Position numbers and translations under genes: made by a program. Below are positions 7,981 to 16,052 of a DNA stretch of 27,570 nt, piece after piece. Source of the stretch: UBA1046 sp050945515. GTDB lineage: Bacteria > Bacillota > Clostridia > Saccharofermentanales > DTU023. Below the pieces are notes generated by a model. That model had not been told where the DNA came from and did no database searches. It saw nothing but the letters and a program-made list of their open reading frames with translations. Each line of letters starts with the position of its first letter. The stretch's first letter is position 1. The stretch spans positions 1-27,570 of the forward strand of contig JBMNTB010000023.1 in the NCBI GenBank assembly GCA_050945515.1. Reading direction: 5' to 3'.

Positions 7981-9153
7981 ATGGATCAAAAACTAGATTT
8001 TAATTCCGAACCGTGGCTGCAGCAGCGGACCTATGCCCGTATCGATCTGGCCGCTCTGCGCCATAATTTCCGAGCCTATAAGCCTTATATGCATCCGGAA
8101 ACAGGTTTTATGTCTGTGATTAAGGCTGATGCATACGGTCATGGCGCTGTGCCCTGCGGTCGCGTAGCAATTGAAGAGGGAGCGACAATGCTGGCTGTCG
8201 CTGCTTTGTCGGAAGCGGTGATTCTGCGGGAAGCAGGTCTTACTGAGATACCTGTCTTTATTCTCGGGCGGACAGACCCGGCCTTGACAGAGTATCTTTT
8301 GCATTATGATTTAGTCCAGACTGTGATCGACTACCAAAGCGGATTGGAGTATGCCAAAGCGGCCGCAAAATACGGCAAGACTTTGAAAGTCCATATTAAA
8401 CTGGACACCGGCATGACTAGAATCGGCTTTTCCACCACGCCTGACGAGATCAAGAAGAGTGCAGACGAGATCTGCGACCTAAAAACACAGAAAGCGCTGG
8501 AGCTGGAGGGCATGTTTACACATCTCGCCACAGCGGAAAGCGATCCCGCTTATGCCACTTTTCAATATCAGTCCTATCGAAAGATGGAGCAGCTGCTGGC
8601 GGAACAGAATGTCACTTTCAAATACCGCCATATGTGTAATAGCGCCGGTATGATTCTCTATCCGGAGATGCAGATGGATCTGGTCCGGCCGGGCATTACT
8701 CAGTACGGTTCCTATCCCACAGAGGCCTTCAAAAAGATTCTGCCGCTGAAACCGGTAATGAATCTCTATTCGCATGTGGTCCAGACTCGGGAGATCGCAC
8801 CGGATACAGGTGTCAGCTATGGTCTGCGTTGGAAGTCGCAGGACAAGAGCCGTCTAGCTGTTGTTCCGATCGGTTATGCCGACGGTCTCCACCGCTTGCT
8901 GTCCAATCGGGCCTCTTTCCTGATTAACGGTCAGCTGGCTCCGGTTGTCGGCAGCATCTGTATGGATCGCTGCATGGTTGATATCTCGCAGATCCCGGAA
9001 GTTAAAGTGGGAGACCGCGTTTTAATTTTCGGGGCTGATGAGACAGGCGGCATACCTGCCGAACTAGTTGCCGAGCAGGCGGAAACCATCTCCTATGAGA
9101 TCTTCTGCGCTGTGTCACCACGTGTCATGAGAGTATACCGCGACGAAAAATAG
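7981..9153 (+). CDS. alr: Alanine racemase
   Basis: It interconverts L- and D-alanine, providing D-alanine for peptidoglycan. At 390 residues it has normal full length. The PLP lysine K48 sits in the signature VIKADAYGHGA, and the second catalytic base is probably Y280 in GVSYG. The C-terminal beta domain is intact and ends with SPRVMRVYRD, as usual for Alr. A GAGG ribosome-binding site lies seven bases before the ATG. It follows orr by 50 bases on the same strand. Alanine is also a product of the thiolase step here, so a catabolic as well as a cell-wall role is conceivable, but this is only inference from position. There is an unusual N-terminal extension of about 15 residues before the usual R-x-x-A-x-IDLxAL start. 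Confidence 0.93.
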   Translation: MDQKLDFNSEPWLQQRTYARIDLAALRHNFRAYKPYMHPETGFMSVIKADAYGHGAVPCGRVAIEEGATMLAVAALSEAVILREAGLTEIPVFILGRTDPALTEYLLHYDLVQTVIDYQSGLEYAKAAAKYGKTLKVHIKLDTGMTRIGFSTTPDEIKKSADEICDLKTQKALELEGMFTHLATAESDPAYATFQYQSYRKMEQLLAEQNVTFKYRHMCNSAGMILYPEMQMDLVRPGITQYGSYPTEAFKKILPLKPVMNLYSHVVQTREIAPDTGVSYGLRWKSQDKSRLAVVPIGYADGLHRLLSNRASFLINGQLAPVVGSICMDRCMVDISQIPEVKVGDRVLIFGADETGGIPAELVAEQAETISYEIFCAVSPRVMRVYRDEK

Positions 9154-9171
9154 AAATTTCTTTGTTCTTGT

Positions 9172-9260
9172 GAAACAGGTTCTGAATTGCATGATGTATT
9201 CATGCCGAATAAATATTCCGGCATAAATGAGAGGGGAGCAAGACAGAACCTGTTTCTTTT
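9172..9260 (+). terminator. Large branched hairpin, probable terminator after alr
   Basis: A perfect 13-bp outer stem (GAAACAGGTTCTG at 9172-9184 with its complement at 9244-9256) is followed by TTTTATT on the plus strand. Its 59-base interior contains two competing small stems, GCATGA/TCATGC (9189-9205) and ATGCCG/CGGCAT (9202-9224). The outer arm plus T tract looks like an intrinsic terminator of the alr transcript. The structured interior is unusual for a plain terminator. Confidence 0.6.
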
Positions 9261-9291
9261 ATTCAATTGCTGACTTTATGGCTAAACAGGC

Positions 9292-9323
9292 CACAACGGT
9301 CGGGAGGGGTACCGACCGTTGTG
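9292..9323. terminator. Perfect 12-bp hairpin between the convergent alr and rsmI genes
   Basis: CACAACGGTCGG (9292-9303) and CCGACCGTTGTG (9312-9323) form a perfect 12-bp stem with an 8-base loop. Neither side carries a good T tract (minus side GCCTGTTTAGCC, plus side AAAGAATTTG). It lies between convergent genes, so it may end rsmI transcription on the minus strand or act as a bidirectional barrier. Between it and the end of rsmI (9324-9447) I see nothing else. Confidence 0.45.
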
Positions 9324-9447
9324 AAAGAATTTGAGAAGCAGAAATAGTATATATATCCGATAACTCGTATTAATTTTAGCATCAGACATTTTTGAAGTCA
9401 AGCTGTCAAATCATCCGGCAAATAACATTGTTGCAACCGCCCCGGAC

Positions 9448-10356
9448 TTATTGTCTCCTGTCATCAGAATCACCCAGCCGCGGTGCCTCCGACTTGATCT
9501 TCTTCAGCTGCAAAATCCGTTCATATACCGCATTGGCTGACCGGCCTGTCAGCTCTGCAACCTCTTGGGCAATTTGACGAAGGCGCCCTCCGGCAGCCAA
9601 GCGTTCTCGGATCAAGTCATCGATATTATCGGCGGCAACTATGTTCTGCTCCCGAATCGGCTGACGGGACTCGAATTCCGCCAGCCCCTCCAGAACCAAC
9701 ACAAACTCGCCACGGGGTGCAGTCTCCATATATAGCGCTTTCGCTTCAGCCACAGTGAGGTATAAATATTCTTCATACTTCTTGGTCAGCTCACGACCGA
9801 TGCTAACTCTTCGCTCACCCAGTCCGGTTGCCGTCAGATCTGTCAAGGTGCGGAGCAGCCGGTGGGGCGCCTCGTATAAAATAAGACTGCGCGCTTCGTT
9901 TCTAAGTTCGGCCAGGCGAGTACGTCGTTCTTTGCCGCGCGCCGGGAGAAAACCCTCAAAAACAAAACGGGAGCTGTCCAGACCCGAGGCCGCAAGAGCC
10001 GTCAAGGCAGCGTTGGGGCCGGGTATGACACTTAGAGGGAAGCCTGCTGCCAGAACCAATCGCACCAGCCGCTCGCCGGGATCGGAGATCAGAGGCATAC
10101 CGGCATCGGAAACCAGGGCAACCGTCTCACCAGCTTGCAGTCGTTCCAGGATCAGAGGGTGCCGAGACTCGGCATTGTGTTCATGATAGCTGAGCAGATT
10201 GACTTTGAGACCCAGCTCAACCAGCAGCAGGCCTGTCACTCTGGTATCTTCACAGAGCACCAGATCAGCCATTGCCAGAGCCTCTTTGGCCCGGGGGCTC
10301 ATATCCTCCGGATTTCCGATCGGCGTTGCCACTAAGATGAGTTTTCCGCTTGTCAT
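9448..10356 (-). CDS. rsmI: 16S rRNA (cytidine-1402-2'-O)-methyltransferase
   Basis: RsmI 2'-O-methylates C1402 in the 16S rRNA decoding centre using S-adenosylmethionine. The 302-residue product carries the tetrapyrrole-methylase-like fold. Visible signatures are VATPIGNPEDMSPRA near the N terminus, CEDTRVT at about 35-41, SDAGMPLISDPG near 82-93 and VIPGPNA near 114. An HTH-like tail (residues about 250-300: RLAAGGRLRQIAQEVAELTGRSANAVYERI) is typical of the family. GAGGAGAC precedes the ATG as ribosome-binding site. It is transcribed alone, divergent from the PHP-domain gene and convergent with alr. Confidence 0.95.
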   Translation of the reverse strand: MTSGKLILVATPIGNPEDMSPRAKEALAMADLVLCEDTRVTGLLLVELGLKVNLLSYHEHNAESRHPLILERLQAGETVALVSDAGMPLISDPGERLVRLVLAAGFPLSVIPGPNAALTALAASGLDSSRFVFEGFLPARGKERRTRLAELRNEARSLILYEAPHRLLRTLTDLTATGLGERRVSIGRELTKKYEEYLYLTVAEAKALYMETAPRGEFVLVLEGLAEFESRQPIREQNIVAADNIDDLIRERLAAGGRLRQIAQEVAELTGRSANAVYERILQLKKIKSEAPRLGDSDDRRQ

Positions 10357-10512
10357 GCCTGTCTCCTCTACTTTTTATCTTAACTTAACATAAGTTGTGC
10401 AGTACAGGGATAAAATTAGCTAGAGGCAAGCGACAATAGTTGGCAAAAAGCAGCTGTGATGCGGTGAGTTCGTGCTAATGGAATCTTTTAGTAAAAATTT
10501 TGATCCTTTAAT

Positions 10513-10532
10513 CAGCCGGTTTTTCTCGGCTG
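10513..10532. repeat. Hairpin upstream of the PHP-gene promoter
   Basis: CAGCCG and CGGCTG form a 6-bp stem with an 8-base T-rich loop, 17 bases upstream of the predicted -35 box. It could be an operator or a chance dyad. The rest of the 244-base divergent gap to rsmI shows no clear feature. Confidence 0.3.
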
Positions 10533-10548
10533 GTGCGACCGCCTTTGA

Positions 10549-10577
10549 TTGAAGCTGAGCCGGCTTTGGCCTATACT
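10549..10577 (+). promoter_or_regulatory. Sigma-A type promoter for the PHP/metG/tatD genes
   Basis: TTGAAG (10549-10554) and TATACT (10572-10577) are separated by exactly 17 bases, close to TTGACA-N17-TATAAT. Transcription would start near 10584, directly at the GGAGGA ribosome-binding site (10585-10590), giving a very short leader. Confidence 0.6.
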
Positions 10578-10600
10578 ATCTGCTGGAGGATAAGGCAGCC

Positions 10601-11494
10601 ATGATGCTGCCTAGTGATAATATGATTGTCGATACACATAATCATCTGACAAAATGGTCGCCCGATGCCGGGCAGACATTTGAGGAAATGATGCAGGCAG
10701 CCACAGCACAGGGCTTAATCGGAATTGCCGCCACTGATCATTACGATATTGGCAGTATGACGCCTTATGGTGTGGAATGGGTGATGGATCTTCCCGCTTA
10801 TTATGAAGAGATGTACCCGCTGCGGCGGCTGCCCTCCGAGCGCAAGCCGGGTGATCCGCCGGGATTTCTCTATGGCATTGAGGTCGGCTATCTGCCGGAG
10901 TACAAAGACCGCCTCAGAGCTCTAATCGCCGATTATCCCTGGGATATAGTGATCATGTCGCTGCATGTTATCAATGGGTATGATCCCTTTCACAGTCCGG
11001 AGAAAGTTTACCGGCCTTCACTTTCTGACACCTACCGTGAAATCTTGCTCAGTATTACCGAATCTGCCGCGGAGATGTCGGAAGCAAATATTATCGGCCA
11101 TTATGACTACTTCGCCCGTTATGCTCCCCAGGACAGACCCAAGATGCTGTACCGACATGCGCCGCAGGAGTTTGATGACTTATTCCGTCTGATGATCCGT
11201 AATAACCAGGCCCTGGAGATCAATACCGGAACTATTTGGAAACTGCAACAGGCACGAGGTTACACTCTGGAAGAAGCTATGCCGGATGCTGAAGTGCTGC
11301 ACCGTTATCTTGAGCTGGGCGGTGACTTGATCAGCCTGTCCTCGGATGCCCATTATGCCTCAAATGTTGGGCGCTTGATTCCGGAGACCTGTGCCTGGCT
11401 GCTTACACAAGGTATCACGGAATATGCCTGGTTTGAGAGCGGTAAGCCGTTTCATGGTCGCCTTCGTCCCTTATCTACTGATACTGAGGTATAA
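10601..11494 (+). CDS. PHP-domain phosphoesterase, histidinol-phosphatase-like (HisJ/YcdX-type)
   Basis: A 297-residue PHP-superfamily metal-dependent hydrolase. Characteristic metal-binding motifs are in order: DTHNH at 11-15, TDHYD near 46-50, GIE near 90, SLH near 119, GHYDY near 167, and SSDAHY near 247. These make up the trinuclear metal centre of histidinol phosphatase (HisK/HisJ) and related phosphoesterases. No other histidine-biosynthesis gene is nearby, so the substrate is not settled: a nucleotide or other sugar phosphate is equally possible. GGAGGA lies 10 bases before the first of two consecutive ATG codons (10601 and 10604). metG starts 31 bases downstream, and all three plus-strand genes here may share a transcript. 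Confidence 0.8.
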   Translation: MMLPSDNMIVDTHNHLTKWSPDAGQTFEEMMQAATAQGLIGIAATDHYDIGSMTPYGVEWVMDLPAYYEEMYPLRRLPSERKPGDPPGFLYGIEVGYLPEYKDRLRALIADYPWDIVIMSLHVINGYDPFHSPEKVYRPSLSDTYREILLSITESAAEMSEANIIGHYDYFARYAPQDRPKMLYRHAPQEFDDLFRLMIRNNQALEINTGTIWKLQQARGYTLEEAMPDAEVLHRYLELGGDLISLSSDAHYASNVGRLIPETCAWLLTQGITEYAWFESGKPFHGRLRPLSTDTEV

Positions 11495-11525
11495 TATGTG
11501 ATGTGATTTTTACGAGGAGGGTCCT

Positions 11526-13109
11526 ATGGCCAAGCCTAAATTCTATGTGACAACACCGATTTATTATCCGAGCGGCAAACTTCATATCGGGCACTCGTAT
11601 ACGACCGTGGCGGCGGATGCGCTGGCGCGCTATAAGCGTATGCGGGGCTTTGATGTGATGTTCCTAACCGGCACCGATGAGCATGGGCAGAAGATAGAAC
11701 GCCGGGCCGAAGAGGCAGGGAAGACACCGCAAGAGTTTGTCGACTATATTGTGGGTACGATTAAAGAGCTCTGGAAGCTGATGGATATCAGCTATGATCG
11801 TTTTATCCGTACCACTGACGAGGAGCATGTCCGGTCGATTGCCGAAATTTTTACGAGATTGTATGAGCGTGACGAGATCTATAAATCGGAATACGAGGGA
11901 CTGTACTGCACCCCTTGTGAGTCATTCTGGCTTGAGTCGCAGTTGGTTGAGGGCAAATGTCCGGACTGTGGCGGCGAAGTCGAGCTGACCCAGGAGGAGA
12001 GCTATTTCTTCCGTCTGTCCAAGTACAATGACCGCCTGCTTGAACTGCTGGAGACGACGGATTTCCTGGAGCCCAAGAGCCGCGCCCGCGAGATGATCAA
12101 TAATTTCCTCAAACCGGGACTGGAGGATCTGGCGGTTTCACGCACCAGCTTTGACTGGGGTGTGCATCTGCCCTTTGATGATAAACATGTCGCTTATGTC
12201 TGGGTCGATGCTCTGTTTAACTATCTGACGGCGCTGGGTTATCCGTCGAAACAAGAGGATGTTGAGCATTATTGGCCGGCGGATATCCATCTGATGGCAA
12301 AAGAAATCGTTCGCTTTCATTCCCTGATCTGGCCCGCTCTGCTGATGGCGCTGGATATGCCGTTGCCTAAGAAGGTTTTCGGTCATGGTTGGCTCCTGTT
12401 CGGTGGTGATAAGATGTCGAAGTCCAAGGGCAATGTTGTTGATCCTGTGGTGCTCTGCAATCGCTATGGCGTCGATGCCATTCGCTATTTTCTACTGCGT
12501 GAGGTGCCTTTCGGTTCTGATTGCAATTTCAGCACTGAAGCTCTGATCACCCGTATCAACAGCGATTTGGCCAATGATCTCGGCAATCTGGTTTCGCGCA
12601 CAGCGGCTATGATTCGTAAATACTTCCCGGAAGGTTTGTCTGACGAACGTGAGACGGGCAGTCCGGATGCCGAACTTCGACAGCAGGCGCTGGAACTGGC
12701 GCCGAAAGTGGCAGCTGATCTGGATGAGTTGCAATACAGTAAGGCGCTGACCGAGATCTGGGCGCTGGTTTCGCGCACGAATAAATATATTGATGAGACA
12801 ATGCCCTGGGTTCTGGCCAAAGACCCTGCAGCGAGGACTCGTCTGGCTACGGTGCTCTATAATTTGGCTGATGTACAGAGGATTATTGCCGTGCTGATTG
12901 AACCTTTTATGCCCAATACGCCGGGGAGAATCCGAGCTGCGCTAGGCATTCCGGAGCAAAATGCAGCCGGTCGTTCCCTAACTGACTGGGCATCGGCAAC
13001 GGAACTGGATCTTTACTATGCGCCTGAAGGCGTGCCGCAGTCGGAGCCCTTGTTCCCACGGCTGGATCTGGATAAAGAGCTGGAGGCTCTGGAGCAGTTT
13101 GCCGAGTAG
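11526..13109 (+). CDS. metG: Methionyl-tRNA synthetase, short form
   Basis: Class I aminoacyl-tRNA synthetase that charges tRNA-Met. The signature HIGH is at 20-23 and KMSKS at 296-300 (DKMSKSKGNVVDP). A zinc knuckle is formed by C128, C131, C145 and C148. The protein is 527 residues and ends soon after the anticodon-binding domain. It lacks the C-terminal EMAP-II/Trbp-like tRNA-binding domain of about 110 residues found in many Firmicute MetG proteins, so this is the short form, or the domain is encoded elsewhere. GAGGAGGG lies five bases before the ATG. A TATAAT at 11490-11495 just before the gene could be a -10 box, but no -35 goes with it. Confidence 0.95.
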   Translation: MAKPKFYVTTPIYYPSGKLHIGHSYTTVAADALARYKRMRGFDVMFLTGTDEHGQKIERRAEEAGKTPQEFVDYIVGTIKELWKLMDISYDRFIRTTDEEHVRSIAEIFTRLYERDEIYKSEYEGLYCTPCESFWLESQLVEGKCPDCGGEVELTQEESYFFRLSKYNDRLLELLETTDFLEPKSRAREMINNFLKPGLEDLAVSRTSFDWGVHLPFDDKHVAYVWVDALFNYLTALGYPSKQEDVEHYWPADIHLMAKEIVRFHSLIWPALLMALDMPLPKKVFGHGWLLFGGDKMSKSKGNVVDPVVLCNRYGVDAIRYFLLREVPFGSDCNFSTEALITRINSDLANDLGNLVSRTAAMIRKYFPEGLSDERETGSPDAELRQQALELAPKVAADLDELQYSKALTEIWALVSRTNKYIDETMPWVLAKDPAARTRLATVLYNLADVQRIIAVLIEPFMPNTPGRIRAALGIPEQNAAGRSLTDWASATELDLYYAPEGVPQSEPLFPRLDLDKELEALEQFAE

Positions 13110-13112
13110 GGT

Positions 13113-13134
13113 TGCCGGCCGGTTGTGGCCGGTA
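13113..13134 (+). repeat. Hairpin between metG and tatD
   Basis: TGCCGGCC and GGCCGGTA form an 8-bp stem (one G-T wobble) with a 6-base loop, starting four bases after the metG stop. No T tract follows, so it is probably not a strong terminator. It lies in the 53-base gap before tatD. Confidence 0.4.
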
Positions 13135-13162
13135 TATCTGTTAGTAATTGAGCGCAGTAATT

Positions 13163-13984
13163 ATGAAATGGTTTGATACACATTCTCATCTGCAGGATGC
13201 GGACTTTGATCAGGATCGAGCCGAAGTCATGGCCAGGGCGGAAGAGGTCGGAGTCAATATGATTCTCCTGCCCGGTTCTGATCTGGCTGATTCACGAAAA
13301 GCCTGCGATATGGCACTGGAGGATCGGCGCTTAGTGGTAGCGGTAGGCGTACACCCGCATGAAACCAAACACTATACCTCTGCCATGCATGAGGATCTGC
13401 GGCAGCTGGTAGTGAATACCAATCTTCGAGCCGTTGAGCTCGGTCGCCCGCCGATTGTGGTGGCGATCGGTGAGATCGGCCTTGACTATCATTATGAGCA
13501 TTCTCCGCGTGAAATACAGAAAGATGTCTATTACCGTCAGCTTGTCCTGGCGCATGAGCTGGGGCTGCCCGTCATTATTCACGAGCGCGAATCAGCTCTG
13601 GATAATTACACTATGCTAAGTCAGGCTCAGCAAGAGGGTTTGCTGGCTCAGAACCCGCCCGGTGTGCTGCATTGTTATTCAGGCAGTCCGGAGAGCTCAC
13701 GTCTGCTGCTCAAGCTAGGCTTCTACTTGGGCTTTGACGGCCCGATTACCTATAAGAACGCCAAACGTTCACACGAGGTCATCCGCGCCTGTCCGCACGA
13801 CCGACTCGTGATCGAGACCGATGCTCCGTACCTGACTCCCGAGCCTTTCCGCGGCAAACGCAACGAACCTGCCTATCTGCCCCATATCGGTGCCAAAATC
13901 GCCGAACTATGGAGTCTGCCACTAGCGGAGACTGCGCACATCCTGACAGAAAATAGTCGGCGCCTATTCCGGATAGAAAAATAA
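13163..13984 (+). CDS. tatD: TatD-family metal-dependent deoxyribonuclease
   Basis: TatD proteins are TIM-barrel metallohydrolases with 3'-5' exonuclease activity. Here 273 residues start with MKWFDTHSHLQD, which contains the first metal motif DTHSH. Later motifs are GVHPHE (about residue 59), IGEIGLDYHY (about 96-105), VIIHERES (about 133) and the C-terminal ETDAPYLTPEP (about 217). ATG at 13163 was chosen because it places DTHSH at the usual distance from the N terminus. A TTG at 13148 in the same frame would add five residues. Neither has a clear ribosome-binding site, which suggests coupling to metG. The metG-tatD order is common in Firmicutes. Confidence 0.93.
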   Translation: MKWFDTHSHLQDADFDQDRAEVMARAEEVGVNMILLPGSDLADSRKACDMALEDRRLVVAVGVHPHETKHYTSAMHEDLRQLVVNTNLRAVELGRPPIVVAIGEIGLDYHYEHSPREIQKDVYYRQLVLAHELGLPVIIHERESALDNYTMLSQAQQEGLLAQNPPGVLHCYSGSPESSRLLLKLGFYLGFDGPITYKNAKRSHEVIRACPHDRLVIETDAPYLTPEPFRGKRNEPAYLPHIGAKIAELWSLPLAETAHILTENSRRLFRIEK

Positions 13985-13997
13985 TCAATAGCAATCA

Positions 13998-14297
13998 TTA
14001 GATAATCTCGGAGCTAAAGTAGCTGACTTCTCCGCTACCGTCTTGCTCAAGAATTCCGCAGATATTATTTTCCAGCGCAGTGGCTTTCTGCGATGCAGCA
14101 CTTTGGTCAAGCGCTACATAGGCGATAGTCAATCCAATTATATTCCACAGCTCCTGATGCTTGGTTTCAGCGACCGAGATATTGTGGGAGGCTTTCAATT
14201 TGTCTACAATTTTCTGCCGCAGCTGGCGCTTTTCTTTCAGTGATCCCGAGGCAAATAGTCGTATCTCTGTTTCAATAATCAAGATCCTGTGTTTCAT
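13998..14297 (-). CDS. DUF503 family protein (YlxP-like)
   Basis: A 99-residue protein of the DUF503/YlxP family. Matching features are an N-terminal beta strand (ILIIETEIRLFAS), the signature SLKEKRQLRQKIVDKLK at about 19-33, and the helix-strand segment NISVAETKHQELWNIIGLTIAYVA. The family is small, ferredoxin-like in fold and of unknown function. In other Firmicutes ylxP usually lies between infB and rbfA. Here it stands alone, convergent with tatD (13-base gap), with no translation genes beside it. The ribosome-binding site (AAAGG) is weak and 12 bases upstream of the ATG. Confidence 0.82.
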   Translation of the reverse strand: MKHRILIIETEIRLFASGSLKEKRQLRQKIVDKLKASHNISVAETKHQELWNIIGLTIAYVALDQSAASQKATALENNICGILEQDGSGEVSYFSSEII

Positions 14298-14621
14298 CTT
14301 AATTTTACCTTTTGTTGTTTTTCAAAATCTTTTAAGGATTAGTCCTACAAAACCGGCATAACTATTGCTGTTTGCGGGCAACCATATCAAGTCAGCTCCG
14401 TTATATTATAAGATTAAATCAGCAGTAAAAAGCACCACTATTGTATTGCAACAATAGCAGTGCTTATCAAATTAAAAGTTGATATGTTATAAAGCGCTTA
14501 TGCCTGAACCATTATCTGCACTTTTTACTTCCTGTGCGAACAAAGGTTGAACTTAGAGAGCCGAACTGGGCAAATAACTCAGAGCTGCACCACCACTGCA
14601 AAACTAATACATGAAGCTGCG
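14298..14621. other. Intergenic region between DUF503 gene and the symporter gene
   Basis: This 324-base AT-rich gap contains the terminator described at 14427-14464 and must contain the promoter of the DUF503 gene. I cannot pick a convincing pair of boxes. The 14465-14621 part downstream of the symporter gene shows no ORF or clear repeat. Confidence 0.5.
14427..14464 (-). terminator. Rho-independent terminator of the symporter operon
   Basis: Read on the minus strand, AGCAC and CTATTGT (5+7 bp, separated by a 2-base internal loop) pair with ACAATAG and GTGCT around a 6-base loop, followed by TTTTTACTG. It lies about 160 bases beyond the symporter stop and is oriented for it. Confidence 0.65.
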
Positions 14622-16052
14622 CTATTTCTTGAATTTAGGCTTCCTGCTGCCTAGGTCTGAAGTGGGCAAGGGCAGAACTTCGCCTGTTTTTTTGTAATGG
14701 TCGTAATGCTGCAAAAGCTTTTTGCTTAGGCCTGAAAGGACAAAAAGGGCGATGATATTGGGCAGAGCCATAGCCCCCATAAAAAGGTCTGCCAGATTCC
14801 ATATTGTGTCAGCGTCTAGCCAGGGCCCCCCTATAAGAAAGGCGATAGCTACAATTTTAAAGCCTGTAATAAGACCCCTACGATTACCGCCTAAAAACTT
14901 AACATTTGACTCGGCAAAGAAGTACCAGCCGACAATCGTAGTCAGGGCAAAGCTCGACAGAGAAATAGAAAGGAAAATGGCACCAAAGTGGCCGAAGCTG
15001 ATAGCAAAGCTATTCTGTGTCATCAGAACAGCATCCTTTGTCATTTCGCTGGCTGGAATATTGGCATTGTAGCCGCCTGACAGCATATTAACCATGGCTG
15101 TTGACATACAGATAGTGAAAGTAGAAATAAAGACGCCGATCATAGCGATAAAGCCTTGCTCAGCCGGATGGTCGTTGATGGCTACGGCGTGGGAGTGAGG
15201 GGTTGAGCCCATACCGGCTTCATTAGAGAAGAGGCCGCGAGCCAGGCCATAGCGGCTGGCCTCACGGATTGTAATACCGAGGACACCGCCTCCCATAGCC
15301 TGTGGGGTAAAGGCACCTACTATAATCATCTTGAGAGATGGCAGGAGAGCGTTAAGGTTTAACAGGATAATGACCAGGCTGCCTAGAATATAAGCAAAGG
15401 CCATAACGGGCACAACCTTCTCGGAAAAGCTGGCAATGCGGCCCATGCCACCTGTCAGAATGACGCCGACCAGTGCTGCCAGACCCACAGTAATAAAGGG
15501 CTTGGACAGACCGACGGCATCGTGTAGAGATGTTACGATCGAGTTGGACTGAACCATAATGCCAACTATGCCCAGGGCAATGATGCAGAGGACGGCAAAG
15601 ACGATGGCCAACCAATTAGACTTGAGGCCGTTTTTAATGTAGTAAGCAGGGCCGCCTACTAATTCGCCGTCTTCCTCTTTGCGATAGACCTGGGCCAAGA
15701 CGGCTTCTGCAAAGATAGTTGACATACCGAAAAAGGCAGATATAAGCATCCAGAAGGCAGCGCCCGGCCCACCGGCAGCAATGGCTGTTGCAACACCGAC
15801 GATATTGCCGGTACCAACCTGGGCTGCAACAGCAGTAGCCAGGGACTGGAAGGGCGTCATCGCACCTTCCTTGACTGTGACCTTATTACGGATGTCGCGT
15901 ACCAGCTTGGCAATGCTGGGAAAGAGACGCGTTAATTGGGGGAATCTCAGCTTAATACTAAGAAAGATACCGACACCCAGCAAGGCAAAGAGCAGAATGT
16001 TGTTCCAAATGAAGTCGCTTATGGTCTTGATAATTGAATTAATTTCACTCAT
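14622..16052 (-). CDS. Sodium:alanine/glycine symporter, AGCS family
   Basis: An inner-membrane transporter of the AGCS family (AlsT/DagA type) that takes up alanine, glycine or glutamine with sodium. The 476-residue protein has about ten hydrophobic segments. The family signature lies near residues 75-105 (VAAQVGTGNIVGVATAIAAGGPGAAFW), followed by GGPAYYIKNGL at about 137 and the conserved NEAGMGSTPHSHAVA around 278. The C-terminal tail is short and basic. Its ATG overlaps the stop of the upstream membrane-protein gene by four bases (ATGA), indicating coupling. Alanine is a product of the ornithine pathway, but this gene is in a separate transcription unit, and a functional link is not shown. 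Confidence 0.92.
   Translation of the reverse strand: MSEINSIIKTISDFIWNNILLFALLGVGIFLSIKLRFPQLTRLFPSIAKLVRDIRNKVTVKEGAMTPFQSLATAVAAQVGTGNIVGVATAIAAGGPGAAFWMLISAFFGMSTIFAEAVLAQVYRKEEDGELVGGPAYYIKNGLKSNWLAIVFAVLCIIALGIVGIMVQSNSIVTSLHDAVGLSKPFITVGLAALVGVILTGGMGRIASFSEKVVPVMAFAYILGSLVIILLNLNALLPSLKMIIVGAFTPQAMGGGVLGITIREASRYGLARGLFSNEAGMGSTPHSHAVAINDHPAEQGFIAMIGVFISTFTICMSTAMVNMLSGGYNANIPASEMTKDAVLMTQNSFAISFGHFGAIFLSISLSSFALTTIVGWYFFAESNVKFLGGNRRGLITGFKIVAIAFLIGGPWLDADTIWNLADLFMGAMALPNIIALFVLSGLSKKLLQHYDHYKKTGEVLPLPTSDLGSRKPKFKK

Noticed and set aside
11490..11495. TATAAT before metG as an independent promoter
   Set aside because: No acceptable -35 box lies 16-18 bases upstream, so it was not listed as a promoter.
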